Part shown: positions 1-13,054 of the stretch, one piece after another
How the letters are laid out: each line of letters starts with the position of its first letter
How positions within the stretch are numbered: the stretch's first letter is position 1
Assembly (NCBI RefSeq): GCF_964058925.1
Contig: NZ_OZ060366.1
Span: forward strand, 448,273-512,272
DNA from: Buchnera aphidicola (Tetraneura ulmi)
Lineage (GTDB): Bacteria > Pseudomonadota > Gammaproteobacteria > Enterobacterales > Enterobacteriaceae
Direction of reading: 5' to 3'
Length of the DNA stretch: 64,000 bases
The notes under the pieces: generated by a model
Database searches by the model: none
What the model was told of the DNA's origin: nothing
What the model saw: the letters and a program-made list of their open reading frames with translations, nothing else
Made by a program: the position numbers and the translations under genes

Positions 1-204
1 AAAAAAAAAATAGAAATATTTTTAAAACTATCATATTTTTTATATTAAAACAATTATTTAAAAATATTTAATTTTAGAAAATAAATTTATTTATCTAATT
101 TTTTTTATGAAATATTACATATATTAAATCAATATTTTTTTATTGTATAAAAAGATGATTTTTCTTTGAAAAAATAGAATGGATTTTTATCTAGGAAAGT
201 TTTT

Positions 205-323
205 AGCCTGGCAATTTCCTACTCTCACACAGGGAAACCCTGCACTACCATCGGCGTTAAAATGTTTCACTTCTGAGTTCGATATGGAATCAGGTGGTAC
301 CAAATTACTATTTTTACCAGGCA
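205..323 (-). rRNA. rrf: 5S ribosomal RNA
   Basis: Read on the minus strand, it starts with TGCCTGG and ends with GCCAGGC, the terminal stem of enterobacterial 5S rRNA. The internal segments around the GAACTCAGAAGTGAAAC loop and the GCCGATGGTAGT loop are conserved. Length is about 119 nt, against 120 in E. coli. It is the last gene of the tsaC-aroE-tRNA-Glu-23S-5S unit, 63 nt after the 23S end. Ends may be off by one or two bases. Confidence 0.96.
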
Positions 324-385
324 AAATTAATTATATATCTATTATTATCTTTGGTCAACAAGATTTTTTCAAAAATATATTTTTT

Positions 386-404
386 AGACATCTCTGGTGT
401 TGCA

Positions 405-412
<8 letters not shown>
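386..412 (-). other. 3' arm of the 23S processing stem
   Basis: Bases 386-412 are nearly the reverse complement of 3393-3419. About 25 of 27 positions pair, including GACATCT, GTTGCAAAGTTAAGC and their partners. The two ends of precursor 23S can therefore close into one long stem, the usual substrate of RNase III. Confidence 0.8.
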
Positions 413-3400
<2,988 letters not shown>

Positions 3401-3558
3401 TTGCAACCCACAGATGTCTATTAAATATATTTTAATTAAAAATTAAAATATCTTATTGCCAAATTTTTAAAGAGCTGTATAAAAATGCTAAAATTCAACA
3501 TTTTGAAAAACATGATAACACAAAAAAAATAAATAGTACATAAAAAAATATAAAATTT

Positions 3559-3630
3559 TGTCCCCTAGGGGATTTGAACCCCTGTTACCGCCGTGAAAGG
3601 GCGATGTCCTAACCACTAGACGAAGGGGAC
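3559..3630 (-). tRNA. tRNA-Glu (anticodon TTC)
   Basis: A full cloverleaf on the minus strand: acceptor GTCCCCT pairs with AGGGGAC, the anticodon loop is CTTTCAC with TTC, and the T arm GGGGTTCAAATCCCC is intact. It is nearly identical to E. coli tRNA-Glu, but the discriminator base is A where E. coli has G. The gene is followed by AAA, so CCA is not encoded. It lies in the spacer between aroE and 23S, where E. coli rrn operons carry a tRNA between 16S and 23S. Confidence 0.97.
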
Positions 3631-3737
3631 TATATTTAAAATAAATTTCAGTTTCATTTTTACAGAACGAAACTAAAGAGTCAAGTGTTTTTTTTACAAA
3701 CTATAGAACATTTTAATGTTCTATAAAAATTCTTTAT

Positions 3738-4559
3738 TCATTTTTTTAAAATTGATATAATTGGATCTATTTCAGGAAAAATATTATGCCACAAAGAAAA
3801 AGAATAAGCAGCTTGAGCAACTAACATTCCAATTCCATCATGAATATTGTTTACTAATTTTTTTTTACAAAAAAATAAAAAAGGAGTTAAACCTCCTAAT
3901 CGATAACAAATATCATAACAATTTATTTTTGTATGAAGAACACCATTTAGAATATTAGAAAAATCTTCTATTCCTCCTAAAGGAATGGCATTAATTAATA
4001 AATCAAAAAAAATATTTTTTTTATTTTCTTTTTTAAAAACCTCAATTGAACCATATTTTGAAAATTCAATTTTTAGATTTTCTGCTTTTTTTTTAGTTCT
4101 ATTTAAAATATAAATAGAATTACCTAACGATAACAAAGGTTGTAATATTCCTCTAACTACTCCTCCAGCCCCCAATATTAAAATATTACATTTTTCTTTC
4201 AGAAATTTAATTCGATTTAAATCATATAACAATCCCATACCATCAGTGTTATCTCCTAGGATTTTACCATTTTTTAACTTTTTTAAAGTATTTACTGAAC
4301 CAGACACCCTTGCATTTTCAGTAATAATATCTGAATAAATAAATGCATTTTCTTTAAATGGAGCAGTAATATTAGCTCCTTTTCCAAAATTTTTAAAAAA
4401 AGAATCTAAAATTAAATAAAAATTTTTTTCAAAAACTAAAAATGAAATATAATTTTTTTTTATATTATATTTTTTAGAAAATATATTATGGACAATTGGT
4501 GATTTAGAATGAGATATAGGATTTCCAAAAACTGCAAAATCAACAATATAATTATCCAT
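3738..4559 (-). CDS. aroE: Shikimate dehydrogenase (NADP+)
   Basis: Reduces 3-dehydroshikimate to shikimate with NADPH, the fourth step of the shikimate pathway to aromatic amino acids. 273 aa (E. coli 272). Substrate-binding NPISHSKSP is at residues 13-21, catalytic lysine K69 in NITAPFKE, catalytic aspartate in DNTDGMG (103-109), and the NADP loop GAGG begins near residue 130. The start overlaps the tsaC end by 8 nt, so the two are translationally coupled. It lies upstream of tRNA-Glu-23S-5S in the same direction and is probably co-transcribed with the rRNA. aroB and aroK are elsewhere in the window, which fits an essential-amino-acid-providing symbiont. Confidence 0.97.
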   Translation of the reverse strand: MDNYIVDFAVFGNPISHSKSPIVHNIFSKKYNIKKNYISFLVFEKNFYLILDSFFKNFGKGANITAPFKENAFIYSDIITENARVSGSVNTLKKLKNGKILGDNTDGMGLLYDLNRIKFLKEKCNILILGAGGVVRGILQPLLSLGNSIYILNRTKKKAENLKIEFSKYGSIEVFKKENKKNIFFDLLINAIPLGGIEDFSNILNGVLHTKINCYDICYRLGGLTPFLFFCKKKLVNNIHDGIGMLVAQAAYSFSLWHNIFPEIDPIISILKK

Positions 4560-5133
4560 TTCTAACTATTTCTCCAGTAATAAGATTTAAAATCTTAGAA
4601 GGTTTGCTATATAAACCTAGTTTACCATCTAAAAAAATTATTTTTGAACCAAATTGGGTATACAATTCTTTTTTGTTTCTACAAGGAGGGTGATTAGAAA
4701 TATTAGCACTAGTAGAAATAATTGGTTTTCCAAACCCATTACATAATCTTTGTATTAAATAATGACGACTAATCCTAAAAGCAACAAAAGAAGAATCTCC
4801 TGTTATCCATTCAGGTACAGTTGATCTAGCTGGTAATAAAAATGTTGTATTACCTGGCCAATGAAAAAATAATATTTTTTTTTTTATAAAACTTATTTTT
4901 TTCTCTAAAATATAAGGTTCAATTTGATTGTATGTAGAGGCAACTAAAACAAAACCTTTGTTTTTAATTCTCTTTTTTATTTTTAATAATTTTAAAGTAG
5001 ATAAATAACTATCAGGATCACAACCAAAAGCAAAAACAGATTCTGTAGGATATGTGATTACTTCTTTTAAAAATAGTTTTTCAATACAAGTATTCAACGA
5101 ATAGTATTTAAAAAAATAACATTTTCTTTTCAC
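4552..5133 (-). CDS. tsaC: Threonylcarbamoyl-AMP synthase (t6A37 tRNA modification)
   Basis: Makes threonylcarbamoyl-AMP from threonine, bicarbonate and ATP, the first step of t6A at position 37 of ANN-decoding tRNAs. 193 aa (E. coli TsaC 190). Family landmarks are YPTESVFAFGCDPDS near the N-terminus, KGFVLVAS, FHWPGNTTFLLP and the STSAN motif in the C-terminal half. The start is GTG at 5133, with GAGGT about 12 nt upstream; no in-frame ATG fits the alignment. It is the first gene of the aroE-tRNA-Glu-23S-5S unit and was formerly called rimN or yrdC. The partners TsaB, TsaD and TsaE are not in this window. Confidence 0.96.
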   Translation of the reverse strand: MKRKCYFFKYYSLNTCIEKLFLKEVITYPTESVFAFGCDPDSYLSTLKLLKIKKRIKNKGFVLVASTYNQIEPYILEKKISFIKKKILFFHWPGNTTFLLPARSTVPEWITGDSSFVAFRISRHYLIQRLCNGFGKPIISTSANISNHPPCRNKKELYTQFGSKIIFLDGKLGLYSKPSKILNLITGEIVRNG

Positions 5134-5447
5134 TAATTAAAGTTTACCTCAATTATTATCCTATATATAATACATTTTTATATTATTTTTTTAAAATTTA
5201 AACTAGAAACTTAACTTTAATTTTATATATAAAAAATAAAAAGTTTTAATAAACTACAATCTATTCTAACTAAAAAAAATAAAAAAAATGAGCAAACAAA
5301 AAGACAAAAAAATTTATTAAAAAATAACCTAAACTAATATTAATTTAAAAATTCAAACAATTCTTTTTAATCACATTAAAAATGTTTATAATTAATATTA
5401 TTAATATTTTAAATATTTTAAACTGAAATATATATTTCAAATAAACT
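5134..5447. other. Divergent intergenic region, tsaC / def
   Basis: 314 nt with no gene. It must hold the leftward promoter of the tsaC-aroE-tRNA-Glu-23S-5S unit and the rightward promoter of def-fmt. The DNA is so A/T-rich that many TATAAT-like words occur. I could not single out a -35/-10 pair with good spacing on either strand. Confidence 0.6.
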
Positions 5448-5957
5448 ATGGCAATTTTAAATTTAATATATTATCCAGATAGTCGTCTTAGAAATTTTTC
5501 TAAACCTGTAAAAAAAATAGATGAAAAAGTTAAAAAATTAGTTTCAGATATGTTTGAAACAATGTATTTTAACGAAGGGATCGGTCTTGCAGCTCCACAA
5601 GTAGGTATAAATCTTGAAATTATAACAATAAATTTAAAAAAAAAAAAAGAAATAATACTAATAAATCCTAAAATAATAGACCAATCATCAGATTCTTCTT
5701 ATATAGAAGAAGGATGTTTATCTATTCCAGATCAAAGAGCAAGAATAAAAAGAAACAACTTCATAAAGATAGAAGCATTAAACATTTTAGGAAAAAAAGT
5801 CAAATTTTCTGCTAAATCATTGTTATCTATTTGTATACAACATGAAATAGACCATTTAAAAGGAAAACTATTTATAGATTATTTATCTGAATTTAAAAAA
5901 AAAAGAATAAAAAAAAAAATGTTAAAACTAAACAAATTTAATACAATAAAAAAATAA
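5448..5957 (+). CDS. def: Peptide deformylase
   Basis: Removes the N-formyl group from nascent proteins and is a metalloenzyme. 169 aa, the same as E. coli. All three family motifs are present: GIGLAAPQVG (residues 44-53), EEGCLSIP with the metal-ligand Cys90, and QHEIDH with ligands His132 and His136 and catalytic Glu133. An uninterrupted run of 13 A lies inside the gene at 5636-5648, encoding lysines within NLKKKKEI in the intact frame. It is followed 5 nt later by fmt, the usual def-fmt operon. Confidence 0.97.
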   Translation: MAILNLIYYPDSRLRNFSKPVKKIDEKVKKLVSDMFETMYFNEGIGLAAPQVGINLEIITINLKKKKEIILINPKIIDQSSDSSYIEEGCLSIPDQRARIKRNNFIKIEALNILGKKVKFSAKSLLSICIQHEIDHLKGKLFIDYLSEFKKKRIKKKMLKLNKFNTIKK

Positions 5958-5962
5958 AAAAA

Positions 5963-6916
5963 ATGAAAATAATATTTGCAGGGACTCCTGAATTTGCTGC
6001 AAAACATTTAAAAAAGCTATTAGAAAAAAAATATAAAATCATAGCTGTTCTAACAAAACCAGATCAACCAGCAAATAGGGGAGGTAAAAAATTCTCTCCA
6101 GTAAAAATTTTAGCTAAAAAAATGTCTATACCAATCTTACAACCAAAAAAATTTGAAAAAGAATCTAAAAAAACCGTAAAAATATTAAAAAAACTAAATC
6201 CTGATTTATTAATAATAGTTGCTTATGGAATAATTTTAAGTAAAAAAATAATTAAAATATTCACTTTTGGAGGAATTAATGTGCATGCATCACTACTTCC
6301 AAGATGGAGAGGTGCTTCTCCTATTCAACAATCAATATTATCAGGAGACAAAAAAACAGGAATTAGTATTATTTTAATAAATAAAAAAATGGATGAAGGA
6401 GATATTTTTTGCTCAAAAGAACAAAAAATTAAAAATGATGACACTACTTTAAGTCTAACAAAAAAATTAGCCTATATTGGAAGTAAATTGTTAATATCCA
6501 CTCTAAAAAAAATTAAGAAGAAAAGATATTCTTTAACTAAACAAAATCATGAACTTGCAACCTATTGTAAAAAAATAAAAAAGGAACATGGAAAAATAAA
6601 TTGGTCACTTACAGCTGAAGAAATAGATAGAAAAATTAGAGCCTATATTCCTTGGCCAACTAGTTATTTTGTAATAAATAAAATTCATATTAAAATCTTT
6701 CAATCTTCTGTAATAATTGAAAAAAAAATAAAAAATAAAGAAGATAAAAAAATTGGATCAATCATTTCTATAAAGAAAGATGGAATTAAAATTCAAACAA
6801 TTAAAAATATTTTAAAGATAGAAAAAATACAATTTCCTGGTAAAAAAATTATAACTATTTCTGATTTAATCAATGCAAAAAATAATTTGTTTTTTTTAGG
6901 TTTAATATTAAAATAA
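5963..6916 (+). CDS. fmt: Methionyl-tRNA formyltransferase
   Basis: Formylates Met-tRNA(fMet) using 10-formyltetrahydrofolate, so that it is used for initiation. 317 aa (E. coli 315). The N-terminal Rossmann-type catalytic domain opens with IIFAGTPEFAAKHL. The catalytic segment NVHASLLPRWRGASPIQ carries the conserved Asn and His. The lysine-rich C-terminal domain binds tRNA. It is second in the def-fmt operon, with only 5 nt between the genes. Lysine and isoleucine are over-represented, as expected from AT pressure. Confidence 0.97.
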   Translation: MKIIFAGTPEFAAKHLKKLLEKKYKIIAVLTKPDQPANRGGKKFSPVKILAKKMSIPILQPKKFEKESKKTVKILKKLNPDLLIIVAYGIILSKKIIKIFTFGGINVHASLLPRWRGASPIQQSILSGDKKTGISIILINKKMDEGDIFCSKEQKIKNDDTTLSLTKKLAYIGSKLLISTLKKIKKKRYSLTKQNHELATYCKKIKKEHGKINWSLTAEEIDRKIRAYIPWPTSYFVINKIHIKIFQSSVIIEKKIKNKEDKKIGSIISIKKDGIKIQTIKNILKIEKIQFPGKKIITISDLINAKNNLFFLGLILK

Positions 6917-6966
6917 TTTTTTAATAATATTTAAAATATAAACTAAAAAAAACTTAAATTTAAACT

Positions 6967-7016
6967 ATTTCTTTTTGTAACTTTTAAAATAACAATAATT
7001 AGTTACAAAAAGAAAT
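6967..7016. terminator. Hairpin between convergent fmt and rplQ
   Basis: A perfect 16-bp inverted repeat: ATTTCTTTTTGTAACT at 6967-6982 and its reverse complement at 7001-7016, with an 18-nt loop. It sits between two convergent genes. On the minus strand (end of the ribosomal run) it is followed about 15 nt later by a run of eight T; on the plus strand no T run follows. Best read as the transcript end of the alpha operon, possibly serving both directions. Confidence 0.65.
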
Positions 7017-7080
7017 CAAACAAAAAAAATCTTTATAATTTTTTTATTTTTAAAATAAATTATTAGATTTAAACAAATTA

Positions 7081-7455
7081 TTATTTTTTAACAAACCGTT
7101 TACGATCTACTAATTCTATGTATGCCATTGTAGCTTTATCACCCGATCTAAAACCACATTTTAATATTCGAGTATATCCTCCTGGACGAGAAAAATATTT
7201 TGGTCCAATTTCTTTAAACAATTTTTTTACTATTTCATTATTTCTAATTCTAGAAAAAACTATCCGACGACGATGCATCGTATCAATTTTAGAAATAGTA
7301 ATTAAAGGTTCTACCCAAGAACGTAATTCTTTAGATTTAATTAAAGTGGTTTTAATAACTTCGTGAGACAATAAAGAACATACCATATTTCTAAACATTG
7401 ATTCCAAATGACTACGATTTCTATTTAAACGACGTCCACTTTTTTTATGTCGCAT
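7081..7455 (-). CDS. rplQ: 50S ribosomal protein L17
   Basis: Large-subunit protein near the peptide exit region. 124 aa, close to E. coli L17 (127). The N-terminal [24 protein letters not shown]-like signature and the GGYTRILK and [13 protein letters not shown] stretches are typical. It is the last gene of the alpha operon (rpsM-rpsK-rpsD-rpoA-rplQ), 44 nt after rpoA. The hairpin at 6967-7016 follows it. Confidence 0.97.
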   Translation of the reverse strand: MRHKKSGRRLNRNRSHLESMFRNMVCSLLSHEVIKTTLIKSKELRSWVEPLITISKIDTMHRRRIVFSRIRNNEIVKKLFKEIGPKYFSRPGGYTRILKCGFRSGDKATMAYIELVDRKRFVKK

Positions 7456-7499
7456 AAAATACCTTTCTATTGATATCTAAAGTTTTATAATAATAAAAA

Positions 7500-8492
7500 T
7501 CATTCCTCTAAAATTTGTGCAGGAGGCCAGTTTTCTAAACGAGTACCCAATGACAAGTTTCTTGCTGCTAAAACATCTTTTATTTCTGTTAAAGATTTTT
7601 TCCCTAAATTTGGAGTTTTTAATAATTCAACTTCTGTTTTTTGAACTAAATCTCCTATATAATGTATAGATTCAGTTTTTAAACAATTTGCAGATCTAAC
7701 AGTTAATTCTAAATCGTCTACCAATCGTAGTAATACAGGGTCAAATTCAGGTTTATCTTCTTTTTCTATTGGTTCTTCTAAATCTTTTAAATCAACGAAT
7801 GCAACTAATTGTTCTGATAATATTGTTGCGGCTCTACGAATAGCTTCATCGGGTTCTATTGAACCATTTGTACGCATCTCTATAATTAATTTATCTAAAT
7901 CTGTACGTTGAGCGACTCTAGCTGCTTCAACTGTATAGGAAATTTTTTCTATTGGGCTAAAACACGAATCTAACATTAACTTTCCAATTGTTTTTCCGTT
8001 TTCCTCTGTTTTTAATCTAGATGAAGCTGGTACATAGCCTCTACCACTTTGTATCTTTATTCTCATTCTAATAGAAGCTTTTGGATCAGTTAAATGGCAT
8101 ATAATATGTTCTGGGTTAATTATTGAAACATTAAAATCATGTTTTATATCAGAAGCTCTTACAACTCCTATTCCCGACTTATCAATCAAAACCACTGCTT
8201 CTTCTTTTCCATCTAAACGAACAACCAATTTTTTTAAATTTAATAATATTTCAATTATATCTTCTCGTATTCCTTCTTTGCTACTATATTCATGAAGAAT
8301 TCCTTCTATTTCTACTTCAGTAACAGAAAAACCGGGCATAGATGATAACAGAATACGACGTAAAGCATTCCCTAAAGTATGTCCAAAACCTCTTTCTAAT
8401 GGTTCTAAAATAACTTTTGCATGCCAAAGACCTAGTTGTTCTATTTCTACTAATTTTGGTTTCAAAAAATCATTCACAGTAGAAGCATACAT
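7500..8492 (-). CDS. rpoA: RNA polymerase alpha subunit
   Basis: Assembles the polymerase core through its N-terminal domain and contacts UP elements and activators through its C-terminal domain. 330 aa (E. coli 329). The N-terminal domain shows [20 protein letters not shown]. The C-terminal domain keeps [15 protein letters not shown] and [15 protein letters not shown], the helix-hairpin-helix DNA-contact region, so UP-element recognition should be retained. It lies in the alpha operon between rpsD and rplQ. No unusual residues were seen. Confidence 0.98.
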   Translation of the reverse strand: MYASTVNDFLKPKLVEIEQLGLWHAKVILEPLERGFGHTLGNALRRILLSSMPGFSVTEVEIEGILHEYSSKEGIREDIIEILLNLKKLVVRLDGKEEAVVLIDKSGIGVVRASDIKHDFNVSIINPEHIICHLTDPKASIRMRIKIQSGRGYVPASSRLKTEENGKTIGKLMLDSCFSPIEKISYTVEAARVAQRTDLDKLIIEMRTNGSIEPDEAIRRAATILSEQLVAFVDLKDLEEPIEKEDKPEFDPVLLRLVDDLELTVRSANCLKTESIHYIGDLVQKTEVELLKTPNLGKKSLTEIKDVLAARNLSLGTRLENWPPAQILEE

Positions 8493-8526
8493 GAATATTT
8501 TTTCTCCCTAATATAAAAAATTATTA

Positions 8527-9147
8527 CTATTTTGAATAAAATTCAATAATTAAATGTTCATTAATTTCTGCAGAGATATCAGAACGATCAGGAATTCTAA
8601 TAATAGTTCCTTTCATTTTTTTAAAATTTATATCTAACCATATAGGTTTTTCTCTTGCTTCAGACAATTCCAAAGCTGCTTTAATACGAAACTGACTTTT
8701 AGATTTCGAATTAATTTCTATAACATCATTTTGAGACAATTGATACGAAGCTATATTCACTACTTTCTTATTCACCAATACAGATTTGTGAGAAATTAAC
8801 TGACGAGATTCCGAACGAGTTGATCCAAATCCAATTCTATATACAACATTATCCAATCTAGTTTCTAAAAATTGTAATAATCGTTCTCCAGTATTTCCTT
8901 TTGAACTTGCAGCGTTTTTATAATAGTTTCGAAATTGCCTTTCTAAAATTCCATATAAACGACGAACTTTTTGTTTTTCTCGTAATTGTATTGCATATTC
9001 AGATAATCTAGGTTTTCTTATTCCATGTTGTCCTGGAAGATGGTCAATATTACACTTAGATTCAATCGAACGAAAACCAGACTTTAAAAACAGATCTGTA
9101 CCTTCTCTTCTACTCAACCTTAATTTAGGACCTAAATATCTAGCCAT
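8527..9147 (-). CDS. rpsD: 30S ribosomal protein S4
   Basis: Primary 16S-binding assembly protein. 206 aa, the same as E. coli. It starts [20 protein letters not shown] and carries the S4 RNA-binding domain ([14 protein letters not shown]...[13 protein letters not shown]). In E. coli S4 represses the alpha operon at a pseudoknot in the rpsM leader; no equivalent structure is obvious here. Alpha operon, between rpsK and rpoA. Confidence 0.98.
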   Translation of the reverse strand: MARYLGPKLRLSRREGTDLFLKSGFRSIESKCNIDHLPGQHGIRKPRLSEYAIQLREKQKVRRLYGILERQFRNYYKNAASSKGNTGERLLQFLETRLDNVVYRIGFGSTRSESRQLISHKSVLVNKKVVNIASYQLSQNDVIEINSKSKSQFRIKAALELSEAREKPIWLDINFKKMKGTIIRIPDRSDISAEINEHLIIEFYSK

Positions 9148-9185
9148 AATTTTTTTCCTGCTTTATTTAATAATATATCTATATT

Positions 9186-9578
9186 TTATACTCTTCGTCT
9201 TTTTGGGGCTCTACATCCATTATGTGGAATTGGAGTAACATCTGTAATATTAGTAATACGAAAACCTGCTGCATTTAAAGCCCTAATTGTTGATTCCCTT
9301 CCAGGTCCAGGTCCTTTCACCATAACTTCTAAATTTTTAATCCCATAACCTTTTACTACTTCAGCGCATTTTTCGGCAGCTACTTGAGCAGCAAATGGTG
9401 TTGATTTTCTAGAACCCCTAAAACCTGATCCTCCTGATGTAGCCCATCCTAAAGTATTTCCCTGTCGATCTGTAATACTAACAATAGTATTGTTAAAAGA
9501 AGCATGAATATGTGCTATTCCATCCAAAACTTGTTTTTTTGTTTTTTTTCTTAAACGAACCGATGATTTTTTATTCAT
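9186..9578 (-). CDS. rpsK: 30S ribosomal protein S11
   Basis: Small-subunit platform protein next to the E-site mRNA path. 130 aa (E. coli 129). Conserved blocks are [38 protein letters not shown] and the C-terminal [18 protein letters not shown]. Alpha operon, 16 nt after rpsM. Confidence 0.98.
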   Translation of the reverse strand: MNKKSSVRLRKKTKKQVLDGIAHIHASFNNTIVSITDRQGNTLGWATSGGSGFRGSRKSTPFAAQVAAEKCAEVVKGYGIKNLEVMVKGPGPGRESTIRALNAAGFRITNITDVTPIPHNGCRAPKRRRV

Positions 9579-9594
9579 TAAAAAAATACCTCAA

Positions 9595-9948
9595 TTATTT
9601 TTTTATTGCTTTTCTAGGTCCTTTACGAGTTCTTGCATTAGTTTTAGTTCGTTGTCCTCGAACAGGTAAACTTTTTCTATGCCTCATTCCTCTATAACAT
9701 CCTAAATCTATTAATCTTTTTATACTTAAGGTAACACCTCTTCTTAAATCCCCTTCTACAACAAATTTAGAAACAGCTTCTCTTAACAATTCAACATCTT
9801 TTTCATTTAGATTTGAAATCTTTTTAGTTTCAGGTATTCCTGTTAATAAACAAATATTTTTAGAATTAGATCTACCAATTCCATAAATATGAGTTAAAGC
9901 AATAACAGTATGTTTATCTGGAATATTTATTCCTGCAATACGAACCAT
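9595..9948 (-). CDS. rpsM: 30S ribosomal protein S13
   Basis: Small-subunit head protein that forms intersubunit bridges. 117 aa (E. coli 118). It starts [13 protein letters not shown], and the basic tail [20 protein letters not shown] contacts 16S rRNA and tRNA. It is the first gene of the alpha operon. A 67-nt spacer separates it from rpmJ. Confidence 0.98.
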   Translation of the reverse strand: MVRIAGINIPDKHTVIALTHIYGIGRSNSKNICLLTGIPETKKISNLNEKDVELLREAVSKFVVEGDLRRGVTLSIKRLIDLGCYRGMRHRKSLPVRGQRTKTNARTRKGPRKAIKK

Positions 9949-10015
9949 TTTTTTTCCTTAAATATAAAAAATTGTTTTCTTAATTAAATAGACTTGTATA
10001 ATTTAAATCTAAAAA

Positions 10016-10132
10016 CTATCCTTGACGTTGTTTATGTTTAAAATCACTACTACAAATTATTCTAACAACATTTCTACGTTTTACAACTTTACAATTACGA
10101 CATATTTTTTTTACAGAAGCTCTTACTTTCAT
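10016..10132 (-). CDS. rpmJ: 50S ribosomal protein L36
   Basis: A 38-codon gene read directly from the minus strand: it starts [15 protein letters not shown] and ends [11 protein letters not shown] before TAG. This is the exact length and near-exact sequence of E. coli L36. The zinc-ligand pattern is present: Cys11 and Cys14 (ICRNC), Cys27 and His32. It lies between secY and rpsM, as in E. coli. Confidence 0.96.
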   Translation of the reverse strand: MKVRASVKKICRNCKVVKRRNVVRIICSSDFKHKQRQG

Positions 10133-10173
10133 AATTATCTCTTATAACTAATTTATTTTTTTTTTGAAAAAAA

Positions 10174-11502
10174 TTAATTTTTAAAATTTAAATTTGATTT
10201 TTTTAATACTGAATTATATTGACTAGACATCATAATTGTTTGTACTTGAGAAATAAAATCTATAATAACAATTACTACTATTAGTAAAGATGTTCCTCCA
10301 AAATAAAATGGAACTTTTACATAATTTCGAAGTATTTCAGGAATTAAACAAATAAGACTAATATAAATAGAACCAATAACAGTTAATCTAACAATAATTT
10401 TTCTGATAAATTTTGCAGTTTGTTTACCTGGTCGAATTCCTGGTACAAAAGCACCAGATTTTTTTAAATTTTCTGCTGTTTCGTTAGAATTAAACATTAA
10501 TTCAATATAAAAAAAACAAAAAAAAATAATTGTTAATGCATATATTAATAAATATAAAAAATTACTAAGACGAAAATAAAAAAATAAAGAAAACAACCAA
10601 TTTAATTTGTTAAATCCTCCGAACCAAGATGCTATTGTAGCAGGAAATAACATAATACTAGACGAAAAGATTGCTGGCATAACTCCAGACATATTAACTT
10701 TTAATGGTAAATGATTTGTATGAGCAGAATACATTCTTCTACCTTGTTGTCTTCTAGCATATTGCACTAAAATTCTTCTTTGACTTTTTTCTATAAAAAC
10801 GACTAAAAAAGTAATAAAAAAAATAAAACATAAAATACAAAAAATTAAAAAAAAACTTAAATCACCTATTCTAAACTTTTCTAAAGTTGTTCCTATTGCA
10901 GAAGGAAAACCTACTAAAATACCAGAAAAAATAATAATTGAAACGCCGTTTCCAATTCCTCGTTCAGTAATTAATTCTCCTAACCACATTAGAAACATCG
11001 TTCCTGAAACTAAACTTAAAATAGAAAAAAAATAAAAACTAGAACTAGAAACAACTACTAATCTATTTAAATTTGATATGTTAGAAAAAGTTGAAACTAT
11101 TCCTATCGATTGAAATATAGCCAATACTAGCGTAACATATCTAATAAATTGATTAATTTTCCTTTTTCCAATTTCTCCTTCTTTTTTTAAATCTTTTAAT
11201 TTAGGATAAATCAAAGACAATAATTGTACAATTATAGAAGCCGAGATGTAAGGCATGATTCCTAAAGAAAAAATTGAAGCACGACTTAAAGAACCACCCG
11301 AAAACATATTTAACATTTCTATAAATGTTCCTTGATGATGATAAATTAAACGAGACAATTCAACTGTATTTATACCAGGTATAGGAATAAATGATCCTAA
11401 TCTAAAAATTAATAAAGAAAATACTAAAAATAAAAATCTTTTTCTCAATTCAACTAAACCAAAATTTATATAGCTAGTTTTCTTTTCCCATAATTTATTC
11501 AT
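10174..11502 (-). CDS. secY: Protein translocase channel subunit SecY
   Basis: Central channel of the Sec translocon in the inner membrane. 442 aa (E. coli 443), with about ten hydrophobic segments. Landmarks are [13 protein letters not shown] in the first transmembrane region, the plug segment [20 protein letters not shown] and the cytoplasmic SecA/ribosome-contact loop [10 protein letters not shown]. Its start overlaps the rplO stop by one base (ATGA-type coupling). Retention fits a symbiont that still inserts some membrane proteins. Confidence 0.98.
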   Translation of the reverse strand: MNKLWEKKTSYINFGLVELRKRFLFLVFSLLIFRLGSFIPIPGINTVELSRLIYHHQGTFIEMLNMFSGGSLSRASIFSLGIMPYISASIIVQLLSLIYPKLKDLKKEGEIGKRKINQFIRYVTLVLAIFQSIGIVSTFSNISNLNRLVVVSSSSFYFFSILSLVSGTMFLMWLGELITERGIGNGVSIIIFSGILVGFPSAIGTTLEKFRIGDLSFFLIFCILCFIFFITFLVVFIEKSQRRILVQYARRQQGRRMYSAHTNHLPLKVNMSGVMPAIFSSSIMLFPATIASWFGGFNKLNWLFSLFFYFRLSNFLYLLIYALTIIFFCFFYIELMFNSNETAENLKKSGAFVPGIRPGKQTAKFIRKIIVRLTVIGSIYISLICLIPEILRNYVKVPFYFGGTSLLIVVIVIIDFISQVQTIMMSSQYNSVLKKSNLNFKN

Positions 11503-11954
11503 TAGTTATTGCTCGATTTATCTTTAATAATTTTTCCACCGATAGATTCAATAAATTTACGAACTTTTTTTGTTACTTCAATATTTCTCAATATTTTAGG
11601 ACTTTTTATTTTTCCAGAAAAAATAACCTTTACACGTTTTATATTTTTTTTAACAATATTTAATTTTTTCAATTTCCGTAAATCTATTTCTTTGCAATTT
11701 ATTTTATCTAATTCAGATAAAAGAACTTCAGACGATAATTTTTTTTTACGAGAAATAAATCCAAATTTTGGAATTCTACGATATAAAGGTGTTTGCCCCC
11801 CTTCAAATCCTCTTCTTATATTTCCACCAGATCTGGATTTTTGACCCTTATGACCTCTTCCTGAAGTTTTTCCAAAACCTGATCCTATACCTCTACCTAA
11901 TCTTTTTTTTTTTTTATTATTTCGAAATTTAGAAGACAAACTGTTTAAATACAT
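11502..11954 (-). CDS. rplO: 50S ribosomal protein L15
   Basis: Late-assembly large-subunit protein. 150 aa (E. coli 144). The glycine-rich N-terminal part [20 protein letters not shown] and [15 protein letters not shown] are diagnostic. Slightly extended by lysine-rich segments. spc operon, between rpmD (4-nt gap) and secY (1-nt overlap). Confidence 0.97.
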   Translation of the reverse strand: MYLNSLSSKFRNNKKKKRLGRGIGSGFGKTSGRGHKGQKSRSGGNIRRGFEGGQTPLYRRIPKFGFISRKKKLSSEVLLSELDKINCKEIDLRKLKKLNIVKKNIKRVKVIFSGKIKSPKILRNIEVTKKVRKFIESIGGKIIKDKSSNN

Positions 11955-11958
11955 CGTT

Positions 11959-12144
11959 TTATTCCTCTTCCTGTACTTTAACCATATAAGAAACTATCTT
12001 TATCATTCCTCTAATAGATGGAGTATTAGAACAAAAAACAGTATGCCTAATCCTTTTTAATCCTAATCCTAACAAAGTAGATTTATGTTTAGGTAATCTA
12101 CCTATAGAACTTTTTGTTTGTGTAATTTTTAATTTTTTATGCAT
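11959..12144 (-). CDS. rpmD: 50S ribosomal protein L30
   Basis: 61 aa (E. coli 59). It carries the [26 protein letters not shown] signature of L30, split here by a few substitutions. spc operon, 5 nt after rpsE and 4 nt before rplO. Confidence 0.96.
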   Translation of the reverse strand: MHKKLKITQTKSSIGRLPKHKSTLLGLGLKRIRHTVFCSNTPSIRGMIKIVSYMVKVQEEE

Positions 12145-12149
12145 ATAAT

Positions 12150-12659
12150 TTAAATAGATCCTATAATTTGACTAACAGATTTATTTCTTTTAGCAGCTAT
12201 ACTTTCAGGAGAATTCATACTTTCTAGTCCTTTTATAGTAGCTCTGACTACATTTATTGGATTTGTAGACCCATAAGTTTTTGCAAGAACGTTATGAATT
12301 CCTGCTACTTCTAACACTGCTCTCATTGCTCCTCCAGCAATAATTCCTGTACCTTCATGAGCTGGTTTCATAAATATTATTGATCCTGTGTGATATCCTT
12401 TAACAGAATGATATAAAGTTTTATTCTTTAAATAAATTTGTATCATATTTCTTCTAGCTTTTTCCATAGCTTTTTGAATAGCAGAAGGAACTTCTCTTGC
12501 CTTTCCGTAACCAAAACCCACCCGACCTTCTCCATTACCTACTACAGTAAGAGCAGTAAAAGAAAAAATTCTACCTCCTTTTACTGTTTTAGAAACACGA
12601 TTTACAGAAATTAATTTTTCTTTTAATTCACCCAAAACAGACTTTTCTAAATTTAACAT
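12150..12659 (-). CDS. rpsE: 30S ribosomal protein S5
   Basis: Small-subunit protein involved in decoding fidelity and mRNA unwinding. 169 aa (E. coli 167). The double-stranded-RNA-binding-like N-terminal domain has [19 protein letters not shown], followed by [20 protein letters not shown] and [16 protein letters not shown]. spc operon, between rplR and rpmD. Confidence 0.98.
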   Translation of the reverse strand: MLNLEKSVLGELKEKLISVNRVSKTVKGGRIFSFTALTVVGNGEGRVGFGYGKAREVPSAIQKAMEKARRNMIQIYLKNKTLYHSVKGYHTGSIIFMKPAHEGTGIIAGGAMRAVLEVAGIHNVLAKTYGSTNPINVVRATIKGLESMNSPESIAAKRNKSVSQIIGSI

Positions 12660-12669
12660 TCTTTTTATC

Positions 12670-13053
12670 CTAAAAACTAAGACCGAATTTTCTAGCAGAA
12701 TCTGCTACAGCTTTTATTCGACCATGATATTGAAAACCAGAACGATCAAAAGCAACCTTTTTAATTCCCTTTTTTAAAGATCGTTTAGCAATAATTTCCC
12801 CCAATAAACTAGCTGATTCTTTATTTCCGGTGTATTTTAAAGAAGAAAAAAGTTTTTTTTCTAAACTAGAAGCTGATACTAAAACATTAGAATTATTTGG
12901 ATCTAGTACTTGTGCATATATATGACGAGATGTTCTATGTACAATCAGCCTAATAACCCCTTTTAAACTTATTTTATGACGAAACCGTCTAGCTCTTTTT
13001 ATACGTAATTTTTTTTTATGAATCAATGATTTTGAAGAAATATAAATTTTCAT
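12670..13053 (-). CDS. rplR: 50S ribosomal protein L18
   Basis: Binds 5S rRNA in the central protuberance. 127 aa (E. coli 117); the extra residues are a lysine-rich N-terminal extension. Conserved parts are [25 protein letters not shown] and [20 protein letters not shown]. It is one base from rplF in the spc operon. Confidence 0.97.
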   Translation of the reverse strand: MKIYISSKSLIHKKKLRIKRARRFRHKISLKGVIRLIVHRTSRHIYAQVLDPNNSNVLVSASSLEKKLFSSLKYTGNKESASLLGEIIAKRSLKKGIKKVAFDRSGFQYHGRIKAVADSARKFGLSF

Positions 13054-13054
13054 T

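Noticed and set aside
3761-3958. Plus-strand 65-codon frame opposite aroE
   Set aside because: Shadow of aroE on the other strand; no family match.
7118-7366. Open frames antisense to rplQ, rplO, rpsC, rplV, rplW, rpsG, argD, aroB, ansA, ssb, rplI, rnr, hslV and hslU
   Set aside because: Each lies opposite a strongly conserved gene, has no homology or ribosome binding site, and is explained by codon bias of the true frame.
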